From Planctomycetia bacterium (GTDB lineage Bacteria > Planctomycetota > Planctomycetia > Gemmatales > Gemmataceae): a DNA stretch of 40,598 nucleotides. The notes below the pieces were generated by a model. The model saw only the letters and a list, made by a program, of their open reading frames with translations, was not told where the DNA came from and ran no database searches. Position 1 is the stretch's first letter. Every line of letters starts with the position of its first letter. Position numbers and translations under genes: made by a program. The stretch spans positions 1 to 40,598 of the forward strand of contig SYLG01000088.1 in assembly GCA_005808665.1 (NCBI GenBank), in the 5' to 3' direction. Positions 25,552 through 33,316 of the stretch are shown here, in pieces.

Positions 25552-27017
25552 CCAAACCGGTTCATCAGGGAAACTGGATTGTATTACCGCCCAAATGGAT
25601 CCTTTTAATCCTATATGCCATGGTCGCCCCATCCCTGAAAGGAGCCGATTGGCCTCAATGGGCAGGCCCATTTGCCAACTGTGTTACCGATGAAACAGGA
25701 TTACTTAAGCATTGGCTCCCTGGTGGCCCAAAAATCCTGTGGCGCATCCCGGTAGGAACAGGCTCCAATCATCCCTCGGTGCTTGGAGATGATCTTTGCT
25801 TTGCCCAGTTGGATCAGGACTCCTTGCATGAGACCATCCGCCTGGTGGACACAACCAACGGCAAGGAAAAGTGGCACCACACCTATGAGGTCCCGCCTGT
25901 TTACCATGTAGGATGGGGCGAGTTGGGTGTTCGGGCCACCCCGACTCTTACGGAACATTTCGTTTATGCGGTAGGAACCTTTGGCCATGCCTTCTGCCTG
26001 GAAAGAAAGACAGGGAAAATCGTTTGGAAACAAAACTTGCGGGAACAGTCCCCTTACCTGGACGGCACGCTGAAAAATGCGGGCAACCTCGAATGGAAGG
26101 GTTTTAACGGCTCCCTGGTTCCGAGGGGTGACAAAATTGTTCTCCATTACTGGCAAGGGGGCAACCCGGCGATTCCTGCCTGGGAAAAAACGGTTGTTAC
26201 CGACAAAATGCAGGTGTTCGCCTATAGTGCCCTCACCGGCAAGGTCCTTTGGAAGTTCGAGGAAACCTGTAAACCGGGCACCCGGGGACCAGGCCTTGTC
26301 ACCACCTCAGGGCTACCCATCACCTTCAACAATACCGATTGCATTGTGATTCATGGCAACCGGGAATGGAAAATCCTCCGGATGGCGGATGGAAAACAGG
26401 TTTGGAATTGGCAATGTTCCGGGCCCAATGAAGCACCCGCCTGGGCCAGTGGCTCGTTAAAACCTGTCGGAAAAAACCTTTATCTGGATGAGTTGAATGG
26501 CTGGCAAAAATCGCTGGTCGAATGTGATTTCACGGAAAGTGATCCCAAACCCAAAATCCACTGGACAGGAAACCAGGTTCATGAAGCCATTACCCCGCCT
26601 GTGATCGTAGAGGGTCATATCTTCGGGTTTTGGATCGATAACCGGGATGAGGCCTCGGAACTTGGGAACAGGCCCGGTCATGCAGGGTTTTCCCTTCGAT
26701 GTACAGAATTGAAAACCGGAAAGTTGCAATGGTCCAAGCCAGGGTTTCGGATGGGCCTTTCCCTTAGCGCAGCAGAAGGCCACCTATATGTTCGCAGTCA
26801 CCAAACGCTAACCTTGATCGAGATCAACCCTAAAGAGTATGTCGAAAAGGGAAAGATAGAAAAATTGCACACCTTGAAAAACACCGGGCCCCGCAGTCAA
26901 AAGGGATTGCTGGATTGGAATATGCCAGTCATTGCCGGAGGAAGAATGTATATCAGGACTCCCGGGGAGATCCTCTGTTATGACATCAAAGATCCTGGTC
27001 CAAAGATAGTAAAATGA
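25548..27017 (+). CDS. Second secreted PQQ-like beta-propeller protein
   Basis: A 489-residue exported protein with a signal peptide (KWILLILYAMVAPSLKGADW, about residues 17-36) leading to DWPQWAGPFANCVTDETGLL, the 'WPQW-x-GP' opening typical of planctomycete PQQ_2-repeat proteins. Blades include KILWRIPVGTGSNHPSV, VDTTNGKEKWHH, LERKTGKIVWKQNL, YSALTGKVLWKFEE and LRCTELKTGKLQWSKPGF. The last blade ends PGEILCYDIKDP, the common terminus of the family. It overlaps the previous propeller gene by 4 bp and the FGE-like lipoprotein gene starts 20 bp later, so three products are made together. It may act with its neighbour as a pair in the periplasm; this is inferred from the coupling only. Confidence 0.9.
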   Translation: MTKPVHQGNWIVLPPKWILLILYAMVAPSLKGADWPQWAGPFANCVTDETGLLKHWLPGGPKILWRIPVGTGSNHPSVLGDDLCFAQLDQDSLHETIRLVDTTNGKEKWHHTYEVPPVYHVGWGELGVRATPTLTEHFVYAVGTFGHAFCLERKTGKIVWKQNLREQSPYLDGTLKNAGNLEWKGFNGSLVPRGDKIVLHYWQGGNPAIPAWEKTVVTDKMQVFAYSALTGKVLWKFEETCKPGTRGPGLVTTSGLPITFNNTDCIVIHGNREWKILRMADGKQVWNWQCSGPNEAPAWASGSLKPVGKNLYLDELNGWQKSLVECDFTESDPKPKIHWTGNQVHEAITPPVIVEGHIFGFWIDNRDEASELGNRPGHAGFSLRCTELKTGKLQWSKPGFRMGLSLSAAEGHLYVRSHQTLTLIEINPKEYVEKGKIEKLHTLKNTGPRSQKGLLDWNMPVIAGGRMYIRTPGEILCYDIKDPGPKIVK

Positions 27018-27036
27018 GGATTAAAGGGGGTTTTTC

Positions 27037-28008
27037 ATGAAAAACCAAAGGCATGCAATCCGTATAAACACCTCCTTCCCAATAATGCCCTCCACCATTT
27101 ACTTTATCTTGCTCCTTGGGACCATGGTTTTGGGATGCCATCGAACCCAATCGATTCCCAATCAGAAAGAGGCACTATCCCAGAGCGAAGCGGACCCCTT
27201 TGATGGATTGAAGGCGGGCGAGGAACGCCAGGTGGCCCTGATCAAGCTCTGTTGGTGTCCTGCGGGCCAATTCACCATGGGAAGCCCTGCTACCGAACCG
27301 GAACGGCGACCGGGTGAGGATCAAGTCCAGGTGACATTGGGGCGAGGATTCTGGATGGGAAAATATGAGGTGACCCAGGGACAATGGAGCCGGATTGTCG
27401 GAGAGTTTCCGGGAAAATACACCGCCGGGGAAGGTGCGGAATTTCCGGTTTATGACATCAATTACCGGGCAATGGAACAGTTTTGCCAAAAGCTGACCCA
27501 AGCCTCCCACGAGCCAGGCGATTTGCCAAAAAGCTGGGAGTTTCGCCTTCCTACTGAGGCGCAATGGGAGTACGCCTGTCGTGCCGGAACCAAAACGGCC
27601 ACCTCGTTTGGAGATTCCTTGACCAGTACCCAGGCTAATTTTCAGGGGAAGCCCTACAACGGGGCCGGGCTTGGGCCATCCCTTGGACAAACGGCCAAGG
27701 TGGGGAGTTATCCGGCAAATCCGTGGGGGTTTCATGACATGCACGGAAATGTGTTTGAATGGTGCCGGGATTGGTACCATGCCACCCTCCCCGGGGGTGC
27801 GGATCCGGATCTGTATTGGGCCAAGGCAACCGCTTTGAAGAATCGGACCGGTGACTATTCCCGGGTAAGGCGGGGGGGATGCTATGCGGATGAGGGGTGG
27901 CCTTGTCGTTCTGCCTTTCGTTTGCGTTTTGAGCCGGACAGACACCACGATCACATCGGTTTCCGCATTGTTGCCGTACAACCCAACAAAAAGGTTGAGC
28001 CCAAATAA
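27037..28008 (+). CDS. FGE/SUMF1-family lipoprotein
   Basis: A 323-residue protein with a lipoprotein signal (ILLLGTMVLGC, Cys at about residue 34) followed by a formylglycine-generating-enzyme-like (FGE-sulfatase) domain. Hallmarks are CPAGQFTMGSPATEPERRPGE (shown from its first 20 residues at about 75-95), FWMGKYEVTQGQWSRIVG, VYDINYRAMEQFCQKLT, FRLPTEAQWEYACRAGT, PWGFHDMHGNVFEWCRDWY, RRGGCYADEGWPCRSAFR and the terminal IGFRIVAV. True FGEs oxidise a sulfatase Cys to formylglycine; most planctomycete members lack evidence of this and are better seen as C-type-lectin-fold proteins. No sulfatase gene is in the window. AAAGGGGG lies upstream of the ATG, and the gene closes the operon of two PQQ propellers. 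Confidence 0.9.
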   Translation: MKNQRHAIRINTSFPIMPSTIYFILLLGTMVLGCHRTQSIPNQKEALSQSEADPFDGLKAGEERQVALIKLCWCPAGQFTMGSPATEPERRPGEDQVQVTLGRGFWMGKYEVTQGQWSRIVGEFPGKYTAGEGAEFPVYDINYRAMEQFCQKLTQASHEPGDLPKSWEFRLPTEAQWEYACRAGTKTATSFGDSLTSTQANFQGKPYNGAGLGPSLGQTAKVGSYPANPWGFHDMHGNVFEWCRDWYHATLPGGADPDLYWAKATALKNRTGDYSRVRRGGCYADEGWPCRSAFRLRFEPDRHHDHIGFRIVAVQPNKKVEPK

Positions 28009-28084
28009 CCGGTTCGTTCACCAAGGACCGAAAAACTGGGCTTTTCAGGGCTCTTTGCCAAGGACAAACCAGGACGGCATGATC

Positions 28085-28117
28085 CCCTCCTAATCAAAAT
28101 CGGTTTGGAGGGTTTTT
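28085..28117 (+). terminator. Probable terminator closing the PQQ/FGE operon
   Basis: CCCTCC (28085-28090) and GGAGGG (28107-28112) form a 6-bp stem around a 16-nt loop, followed directly by TTTTT. It lies 76 bp after the lipoprotein stop and before hsdM, marking the boundary of the restriction locus. Confidence 0.55.
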
Positions 28118-28180
28118 CAGGGACGAATACATTAACAGAATCACAATCCTCGTTTTCCTCCCCTTTTGGAGTTCCTCCCC

Positions 28181-29791
28181 ATGGGTCGTCGCAAAAAAGA
28201 GATTGGAACTTCCGACCTGTTTGAAGGAACCGGCGAACCTCCCCCAAAAAGGTCCGCCAAATCTGCCAAATCGCCAACCACAAAATCGTTTGAACAGGAC
28301 CTTTGGGAAGCTGCGGATCAAATGCGGGCCCACATGGACGCTGCGGAATACAAACATGTCGTGCTTGGCCTGATTTTCCTGAAATATTTGTCGGACCGGT
28401 TCTACGAACAAAAAGCCAAACTGGAAAAAACCCCCGGGGCACTTCCCGATGACCGGGACGAATACGCGGCCGACAATGTTTTCTGGGTGCCCAGTGAAGC
28501 CCGTTGGGAAGGTATCCAGGCCAACAGCCGTCAACCCGACATTGGCAATCGAATCGATGCCGCCATGATCGCCATCGAAAGGGAAAACCCGGTTCGGCTG
28601 AAAGGCAAACTCACCAAAGACTATGGGCGTCCCACCCTCGACAAAACCGTCCTAGGAGGGGTGGTGGACCTGGTATCGAACATCAACCTGGCGGGAGAAA
28701 ATCAGGACCTTTTGGGCAAGGTCTATGAATACTTCCTGGGCAAATTTGCCGCCGCAGAGGGAAAACTGGGTGGACAGTTTTATACCCCATCCTGCATTGT
28801 TCGTTTGCTCGTCGAAATGATTGAGCCCTTAAAAGGAAGGGTGTACGATCCATGTTGTGGATCAGGCGGGATGTTTGTCTCTTCGGATCGATTTGTTCTT
28901 GCCCATGGCGGGAACCTAAAAGACCTTTCGGTTTACGGACAAGAATCCAATCCCACCACATGGCGTTTAGCCGCCATGAACCTTGCCATTCGTGGAATTG
29001 AGGCGGATCTGGGACGAAACTACGCAGATTCCTTCCATGACGATCAGCACAAAGACCTTAAGGCAGACTTCATCCTTGCCAATCCCCCTTTCAACATCAG
29101 CGAATGGGGAGGCGAAAGGTTAAAAGAAGATTCCCGGTGGAAGTACGGCCTTCCCCCCGAGGGAAACGCCAACTACGCATGGCTCCAGCACATGATCCAT
29201 CACCTTTCTCCGGGTGGCATGGCAGGGATCGTGCTTGCAAATGGGTCGATGAGCTCCAACCAGTCCAACGAAGGCAACATTCGCCAAAAACTGATTGAAG
29301 CCGATCTGGTGGATTGCATGGTAGCTCTGCCCGGACAACTTTTCTCCACCACCATGATTCCCGCTTGCCTATGGTTTCTAACTCGTTCGAAGACCAAGGC
29401 GAATCAGAGGGCCAGGTCAGGGGAAACCCTTTTCCTTGATGCCCGCAAACTGGGAACGATGATCGACCGAACCCAGCGGATACTGACGGATGAGGACATC
29501 AAAAAAATTGCCGATACCTACCATGCCTGGCGGGGAACCAACCCGCAAACCTATGAAGATGTGGCCGGCTTTTGCAAATCGGCAAAACGGGAGGAAATCG
29601 GGAAACATGGTTTTGTCCTTACTCCCGGGAGGTATGTCGGGGCCGAAGCGGTGGAGGACGATGGCGAACCTTTTGGAGAAAAAATGCAGCGGCTTGTGAC
29701 CCAACTGTATTCCCAGTTTGACGAGTCGGCGAAACTGGAACAGCAAATCAAGGCAAACCTCGAAAACCTGAATTGGAAAGCCAAACCATGA
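28181..29791 (+). CDS. hsdM: Type I restriction-modification DNA methyltransferase subunit HsdM
   Basis: Modification subunit that, with HsdS, methylates adenine in the target site and protects host DNA; 536 residues, a normal length. The N-terminal helical domain (about 30-190) starts [20 protein letters not shown]. The SAM site is [14 protein letters not shown] at about residues 221-234 and the catalytic motif IV is [11 protein letters not shown] at about 298-308. The usual 'GQ-FYTP' segment ([18 protein letters not shown]) marks the start of the catalytic half. I chose the ATG at 28181 with GGAG before it; an upstream TTG at 28166 adds five residues. Its TGA overlaps the ATG of the HEPN gene (ATGA), so the toxin-antitoxin pair is translated from the same message. 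Confidence 0.96.
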   Translation: MGRRKKEIGTSDLFEGTGEPPPKRSAKSAKSPTTKSFEQDLWEAADQMRAHMDAAEYKHVVLGLIFLKYLSDRFYEQKAKLEKTPGALPDDRDEYAADNVFWVPSEARWEGIQANSRQPDIGNRIDAAMIAIERENPVRLKGKLTKDYGRPTLDKTVLGGVVDLVSNINLAGENQDLLGKVYEYFLGKFAAAEGKLGGQFYTPSCIVRLLVEMIEPLKGRVYDPCCGSGGMFVSSDRFVLAHGGNLKDLSVYGQESNPTTWRLAAMNLAIRGIEADLGRNYADSFHDDQHKDLKADFILANPPFNISEWGGERLKEDSRWKYGLPPEGNANYAWLQHMIHHLSPGGMAGIVLANGSMSSNQSNEGNIRQKLIEADLVDCMVALPGQLFSTTMIPACLWFLTRSKTKANQRARSGETLFLDARKLGTMIDRTQRILTDEDIKKIADTYHAWRGTNPQTYEDVAGFCKSAKREEIGKHGFVLTPGRYVGAEAVEDDGEPFGEKMQRLVTQLYSQFDESAKLEQQIKANLENLNWKAKP

Positions 29792-30204
29792 AACTGGATT
29801 TTTCCAGCCTGGAAAATGCGACCGCCTCGCTGGAACGGTCCCTCAAGGCTCAGGCTGCCTTCGAGGCCACCCTTCCCCTGGAACTTAAAGAGACCGTACG
29901 CAGTGGCATCATTCAGAATTTTGAGATCGCCTATGAACTGGCCTGGAAAATGATGAAACGCTGGCTTGAGACAAACATCAATGCTGAATCCGTCGATGGC
30001 GTGACCCGACGCGAGTTGTTTCGGCAAGCTGCGGAAAATCGCCTGATCGATGATGTGGATCTTTGGATGAGCTTTCATGCGGCAAGAAACCAAACCTCTC
30101 ACACTTACGACAACGAAACGGCAGAGGAGGTCCGCGAAAGTGCGGAACACTTCCTTGCCCAAGCCCAGTCGCTCCTCATTTCCCTGCGGGCTCGCAATGA
30201 TTGA
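29788..30204 (+). CDS. HEPN-domain toxin (nucleotidyltransferase substrate-binding, HepT-like)
   Basis: A 138-residue all-helical HEPN protein of the HI0074/HepT type. The motif RNQTSHTY (about residues 102-109) matches R-x4-H-x-Y, the catalytic RNase motif and modified Tyr of HepT toxins. The conserved helix [20 protein letters not shown] is also typical. In characterised HepT/MntA pairs the HEPN protein is an RNase that the partner silences by adding AMP groups to that Tyr; activity here is inferred. The start overlaps hsdM by 4 bp and its stop overlaps the MNT gene start by 8 bp, the tight toxin-antitoxin arrangement. Its place inside a type I restriction operon suggests a back-up defence or addiction role. 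Confidence 0.9.
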   Translation: MKLDFSSLENATASLERSLKAQAAFEATLPLELKETVRSGIIQNFEIAYELAWKMMKRWLETNINAESVDGVTRRELFRQAAENRLIDDVDLWMSFHAARNQTSHTYDNETAEEVRESAEHFLAQAQSLLISLRARND

Positions 30205-30562
30205 TCTCGCTCCGGAACAGTTGGCTATCGTGCGAAGCCTGCTGGCAGCCCAGGTTCCCGATTGCGAAGTTCGCGCCTTCGGCTCCCGGATCACGGGAAA
30301 AGCAAAGCCCTACTCTGACCTCGACATCGTCCTGTTCGGTCCCGCCAGGCTCTCCCTCGGTCGCTTGGCCACATTGCGCGAAGCCTTTGCGGAGTCGGAG
30401 CTTCCCATCCGCATTGACCTGATCGACTGGCACGCCCTTTCGGAAAACTTCCGCAACATTATCTCGGCAAAATTTGAGGTACTCCAAAATTCCACACTTT
30501 CGGATGCCGATTCGGCAAAGCAAGAACAATCAATCCTGGGAAACCTCAAAGGGCCAGGTTAG
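30197..30562 (+). CDS. MNT-domain nucleotidyltransferase antitoxin (MntA-like)
   Basis: A 121-residue minimal nucleotidyltransferase. FGSRITGKAKPYSDLDIVLFG (residues about 28-48, given here only as its GS and DLD ends: GS at 29-30, DLD at 41-43) fits the G-S-x10-D-x-D signature of MntA antitoxins exactly, with metal-binding Asps intact. A further Asp on the later strand (IDLIDW) completes the site. It should AMPylate and neutralise the HEPN partner encoded just upstream. The C-terminal tail after about residue 95 (SDADSAKQEQSILGN) is not part of the domain, and its DNA resembles part of the 138-bp repeat found downstream. I chose the ATG at 30197; an earlier in-frame start at 30077 would overlap most of the HEPN gene. 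Confidence 0.9.
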   Translation: MIDLAPEQLAIVRSLLAAQVPDCEVRAFGSRITGKAKPYSDLDIVLFGPARLSLGRLATLREAFAESELPIRIDLIDWHALSENFRNIISAKFEVLQNSTLSDADSAKQEQSILGNLKGPG

Positions 30563-30613
30563 GGCAGGTGGACTGTTTAAAGGGACCAAAGGGGGTGGAT
30601 TTTTACCAGTAAA

Positions 30614-30757
30614 ATGCTCAAAGGGACCAAAAGGACGCTAAAGGACCAAAATGCACTTTCGTCACTTGGGTCCTTTTTGTCCCTTTTAACAATTTCGCCC
30701 GTGCAGTTTGCCGATTCCCCAAAGGGGGTGGGTTATGGCCGGTGAAAAGCCCAAAGG
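30614..30757 (+). repeat. RM-locus repeat, copy 1 (upstream of the four-helix-bundle gene)
   Basis: First full copy of a repeat with a 138-bp period. It starts ATGCTCAAAGGGACC and runs through an AAAGGACC/GGTCCTTT inverted repeat, the conserved segment TTTTAACAATTTCGCCCGTG (from 30684) and a CCGATTCCCCAAAG block. It ends with a Gly/Lys-rich start region (AAAGGGGGTGGGTTATGG) that serves as ribosome-binding site and ATG of the four-helix-bundle gene. The unit itself stays open for 43 codons from 30614 to a TGA at 30743-30745, overlapping the downstream ATG at 30735. A partial copy (AAAGGGACCAAAGGG) precedes it at about 30579-30594. Confidence 0.85.
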
Positions 30758-31373
30758 GACTCCTAAGAACCAAAACTCCTCTTCCTCCCCTCCAAAAAGC
30801 GAGGGGTTTATCCCCCCACATGGCGGCTACGAACAGCTCCTTTCCTTCCAGAAAGCTCGCATTGTTTATGATGGCACGGTGCGCTTTTGCGAAAGGTTCG
30901 TTGACAGGCGTAGCCGTACCACCGACCAAATGATCCAGGCGGCCCGGTCTGGCAAACAGAACATCCTCGAAGGAAGCCAGGCTAGCGGTACCTCCAAGGA
31001 GACCGAGATCAAACTTACCAATGTCGCACGGGCCAGCCTGGAAGAACTGCTGGAAAATTACCGCGATTTTCTGCGGGTGCGCCGAATTGCAGAATGGCCC
31101 AGGGACCACTCCCACACCCGCCGCTTAAGGGAACTCAACCGCCAACCGAACGCCACCTATGAAACCTTCTTGAAAGGTATCGAGAATCCCGACCCGGCCA
31201 TTGCCGCCAATGTGATGATTGGGCTTATCAAACTCACCAATTTCCTGCTTGACCAGCAACTCCGCCGCCTTGAACAGGACTTTCTGAAAGAAGGGGGTTT
31301 GCGAGAAAAGATGACCCGTGCCCGCCTGGCCGCCCGCGCCAAACAACAAAGGGGGCAGGAATATGGCATGTGA
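30735..31373 (+). CDS. Four-helix-bundle protein (S23-like with suffix domain)
   Basis: A 212-residue protein of the four-helix-bundle family related to proteins encoded in 23S rRNA intervening sequences, with the extra C-terminal 'suffix' domain. Typical sequence: YEQLLSFQKARIVYDGTVRF, FVDRRSRTTDQMIQAARSGKQN (helix 2, shown in part), ILEGSQASGTSKETEIKLTN, LEELLENYRDFLRVR, then the suffix with NVMIGLIKLTNFLLDQQLRR. The biochemical role is unknown; members often ride in type I restriction loci. Its first 15 or so residues (MAGEKPKGTPKNQNSS) are encoded by the RM-locus repeat rather than by family sequence, as is the ribosome-binding site. The ATG at 30735 is preceded by AAAGGGGGTGG. Confidence 0.85.
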   Translation: MAGEKPKGTPKNQNSSSSPPKSEGFIPPHGGYEQLLSFQKARIVYDGTVRFCERFVDRRSRTTDQMIQAARSGKQNILEGSQASGTSKETEIKLTNVARASLEELLENYRDFLRVRRIAEWPRDHSHTRRLRELNRQPNATYETFLKGIENPDPAIAANVMIGLIKLTNFLLDQQLRRLEQDFLKEGGLREKMTRARLAARAKQQRGQEYGM

Positions 31374-31402
31374 AAAATACCAAGGGACCAAAGGAGGCAG
31401 GA

Positions 31403-31908
31403 TTTTGGGTGGTGAAAGGCTCAAAAGGACCAAAGGGACGCTAAAGGACCTAAAGGCACTTTCGTCGCTTGGGTCGGGGGGGTGGGCTATGGTGGGTGAA
31501 ATGCCAAAAAGGACCAAAATGCACTTTCGTCGCTTGGGTCCTTTTTGTCCCTTTTAACAATTTCGCCCGTGCAGTTTGCCCATTCCCCAAAGCGGGAGGG
31601 TTGGTTTTTGGTGGGTGAACTATTTAAAGGGACCAAAGGGACGCTAAAGGACCAAAATGCACTTTCGTCCCATGGGTCCTTTTTGTCCTTTTTAACAATT
31701 TCGCCCGTGCCGTTTGCCGGTTCCCCAAAGCAGGAGGGTTGGATTATGGCCAGTGAAATGCTCAAAGGGACCAAAGGGACGCTAAAGGACCAAAATGCAC
31801 TTTCGTCGCTTGGGTCCTTTTTGTCATTTTTTCTAAGGGTGCCCGTTGAGGTCACCGATTCGGCCAAGCAGGACCAGGCCTTGAATGCAAACCGGAGGGG
31901 ATTTGGTT
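31403..31908 (+). repeat. RM-locus repeat array, copies 2-5 (upstream of hsdS)
   Basis: Four further copies lie head to tail. Copy 2 (about 31410-31484) lacks its 3' half. Copy 3 (about 31493-31611) lacks the GGGACGCTAAA segment. Copy 4 (about 31612-31749) is full length, and copy 5 (about 31750-31908) diverges in its second half before meeting the hsdS start. The landmark GCACTTTCG lies at 31521, 31659 and 31797, exactly 138 bp apart, so copies 3-5 are in codon register (46 codons). The translated unit reads LKGTKGTLKDQNALSS and then SFLSFLTISPVPFAGSPK. Each full copy has AAAGGGAC/GTCCCTTT-like nested inverted repeats. A short partial copy sits at about 31383-31400. Confidence 0.85.
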
Positions 31909-31922
31909 ATGGTTGGAGATAA
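31746..31922 (+). CDS. Possible repeat-encoded leader peptide overlapping hsdS
   Basis: A 58-codon frame starts at an ATG with an excellent AGGAGGG 9 nt upstream, both inside repeat copy 4. It encodes MASEMLKGTKGTLKDQNALS, then SFLSFFLRVPVEVTDSAKQD, and ends GFGYGWR with a TAA at 31920-31922. The hsdS ATG (31909) lies inside this frame's last codons, so ribosomes finishing it would be placed at the hsdS start. It may be a translated leader that couples expression, or a chance frame kept open by the 46-codon repeat length. No family is recognised. Confidence 0.35.
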   Translation: MASEMLKGTKGTLKDQNALSSLGSFLSFFLRVPVEVTDSAKQDQALNANRRGFGYGWR

Positions 31923-33174
31923 TTGGCCACTCGTTCCGCTCGGCGAAGTTACGGAGAACTTCGATGGTCGTAGGGTCCCGGTTAAAGAGATCGAACGCAA
32001 GCCTGGTCCATTTCCGTATTACGGGGCCTCTGGAATCGTGGACCGTGTTGATAGCTACCTTTTCGATGGTGAATATCTGCTCATCGGCGAGGACGGCGAG
32101 GACGGCGAGAACTTGAGGACTCGCCAGACCCCGATAGCATTTATAGCGGATGGTAAGTTCTGGGTGAACAACCATGCACACATCGTTCGGGGGAATCATT
32201 TCGCCGAAACACGGTTTCTTTGCTACATCCTTTCTCAAACAGACATCAGCGGCTACCTCACCGGCTCGACGATGCCCAAGCTCACCCAGGGCAATTTGAA
32301 TCGTCTACCCATCCCCCTTCCTCCCCTCCCCATTCAACGCCGCATTGCCTCCATACTTGGTTCCCTCGACGACAAGATCGAACTGAATCGCCAGATGAAT
32401 GAAACGCTGGAGGCGATGGCGAAGGCGTTGTTCCAAAGCTGGTTTGTCGATTTCGATCCTGTCCATGCCAAGGCTCAAGGCAAAAAGCCGGAAGGAATGG
32501 ATGAAGCCACGGCTGAACTGTTTCCTGATTCCTTTGTGGAATCTGAGCTTGGGAAGATTCCGAAGGGGTGGAAGGCAAAGCGCTTGCCTGACACCATTGA
32601 AGTCAATCCGCCGCGCAGATTGAGGAAAGGAACAATTGCACCCTACCTCGACATGAAAAACCTGCCAACGAGAGGCCATTCCGCCGAGGAAGTCCTCCAA
32701 CGAGGATTCAGTTCCGGCACCAAATTTCAAAACGGCGACACGCTCTTTGCCCGAATCACCCCCTGTTTGGAGAACGGCAAAACTGGGTTTGTAGATTTCC
32801 TCGAAGAAGGCCAAGTCGGCTGGGGATCCACCGAATACATCATCCTCACCCCGAAGCCGCCGCTCCCACCGCAATTCGGTTACCTCCTTGCTCGCTCAGA
32901 CGCACTACGCACCCATGCCATCCAAAACATGACCGGCACAAGCGGACGTCAGCGAGTCCCGGCTGAATCCCTTAACACATTCTGGCTCGCTTCCCCTCCA
33001 CCACCAATCGCCCGCCGCTTTGATGAGGTGACGGTGTCGGTGATGGCGGCAATCAAAGCGAATGTCAATCAATCCCGCACCCTCGCCACCCTCCGTGACA
33101 CCCTCCTTCCCAAGCTCCTCAGCGGGGAATTGAGCGTGGCGGGCCTCGAATCCAAACAAAAGGCAAGCCTGTGA
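31909..33174 (+). CDS. hsdS: Type I restriction-modification specificity subunit HsdS
   Basis: A 421-residue DNA-recognition subunit that directs methylation and cleavage to a bipartite target. Target-recognition domain 1 (about 5-145) contains FPYYGASGIVDRVDSYLFDG and NNHAHIVRG. The first conserved helix pair follows (LPPLPIQRRIASILGSLDDK, about 142-161, then IELNRQMNETLEAMAKALF). Domain 2 (about 210-365) ends in the second conserved helix with LATLRDTLLPKLLSGELSV. Both halves are complete. Residues about 60-68 are GEDGEDGEN, made by a 9-bp DNA repeat (32086-32112), where relatives usually have one GEDG. GGAGGGG precedes the ATG. It is separated from hsdM by the toxin-antitoxin pair, the four-helix gene and the repeats. 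Confidence 0.95.
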   Translation: MVGDNWPLVPLGEVTENFDGRRVPVKEIERKPGPFPYYGASGIVDRVDSYLFDGEYLLIGEDGEDGENLRTRQTPIAFIADGKFWVNNHAHIVRGNHFAETRFLCYILSQTDISGYLTGSTMPKLTQGNLNRLPIPLPPLPIQRRIASILGSLDDKIELNRQMNETLEAMAKALFQSWFVDFDPVHAKAQGKKPEGMDEATAELFPDSFVESELGKIPKGWKAKRLPDTIEVNPPRRLRKGTIAPYLDMKNLPTRGHSAEEVLQRGFSSGTKFQNGDTLFARITPCLENGKTGFVDFLEEGQVGWGSTEYIILTPKPPLPPQFGYLLARSDALRTHAIQNMTGTSGRQRVPAESLNTFWLASPPPPIARRFDEVTVSVMAAIKANVNQSRTLATLRDTLLPKLLSGELSVAGLESKQKASL

Positions 33175-33241
33175 TCCACATTCAATCCCTCGCTGACCTG
33201 GAATTGTTGCGGCTTTGGAGCTCGAAGGGTGGTTTTTTACC

Positions 33242-33281
33242 CCAAAGCCTTAGGACCCCCTTTGCGAAAGGCCTTTGGAGC
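33242..33281 (+). promoter_or_regulatory. Hairpin in the hsdS-hsdR gap
   Basis: CCAAAGCCTT near 33242-33251 pairs with AAGGCCTTTGG near 33268-33279 with one bulged base. The 142-bp gap between hsdS and hsdR is otherwise featureless and is the only unusually long space in the second half of the locus. It could tune hsdR expression relative to the methylase; no T-run follows, so a strong terminator is unlikely. Confidence 0.3.
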
Positions 33282-33316
33282 GAAATTCAAAATTAACCTT
33301 CCCAAGGATGTTTCCC

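Noticed and set aside
31403-31908. A CRISPR array
   Set aside because: The repeats are about 138 bp, contiguous and without unique spacers, and no cas gene is present.
30574-31922. An insertion sequence or MITE
   Set aside because: No terminal inverted repeats bounding the whole unit, no target-site duplication and no transposase; the copies are tandem and in codon register.
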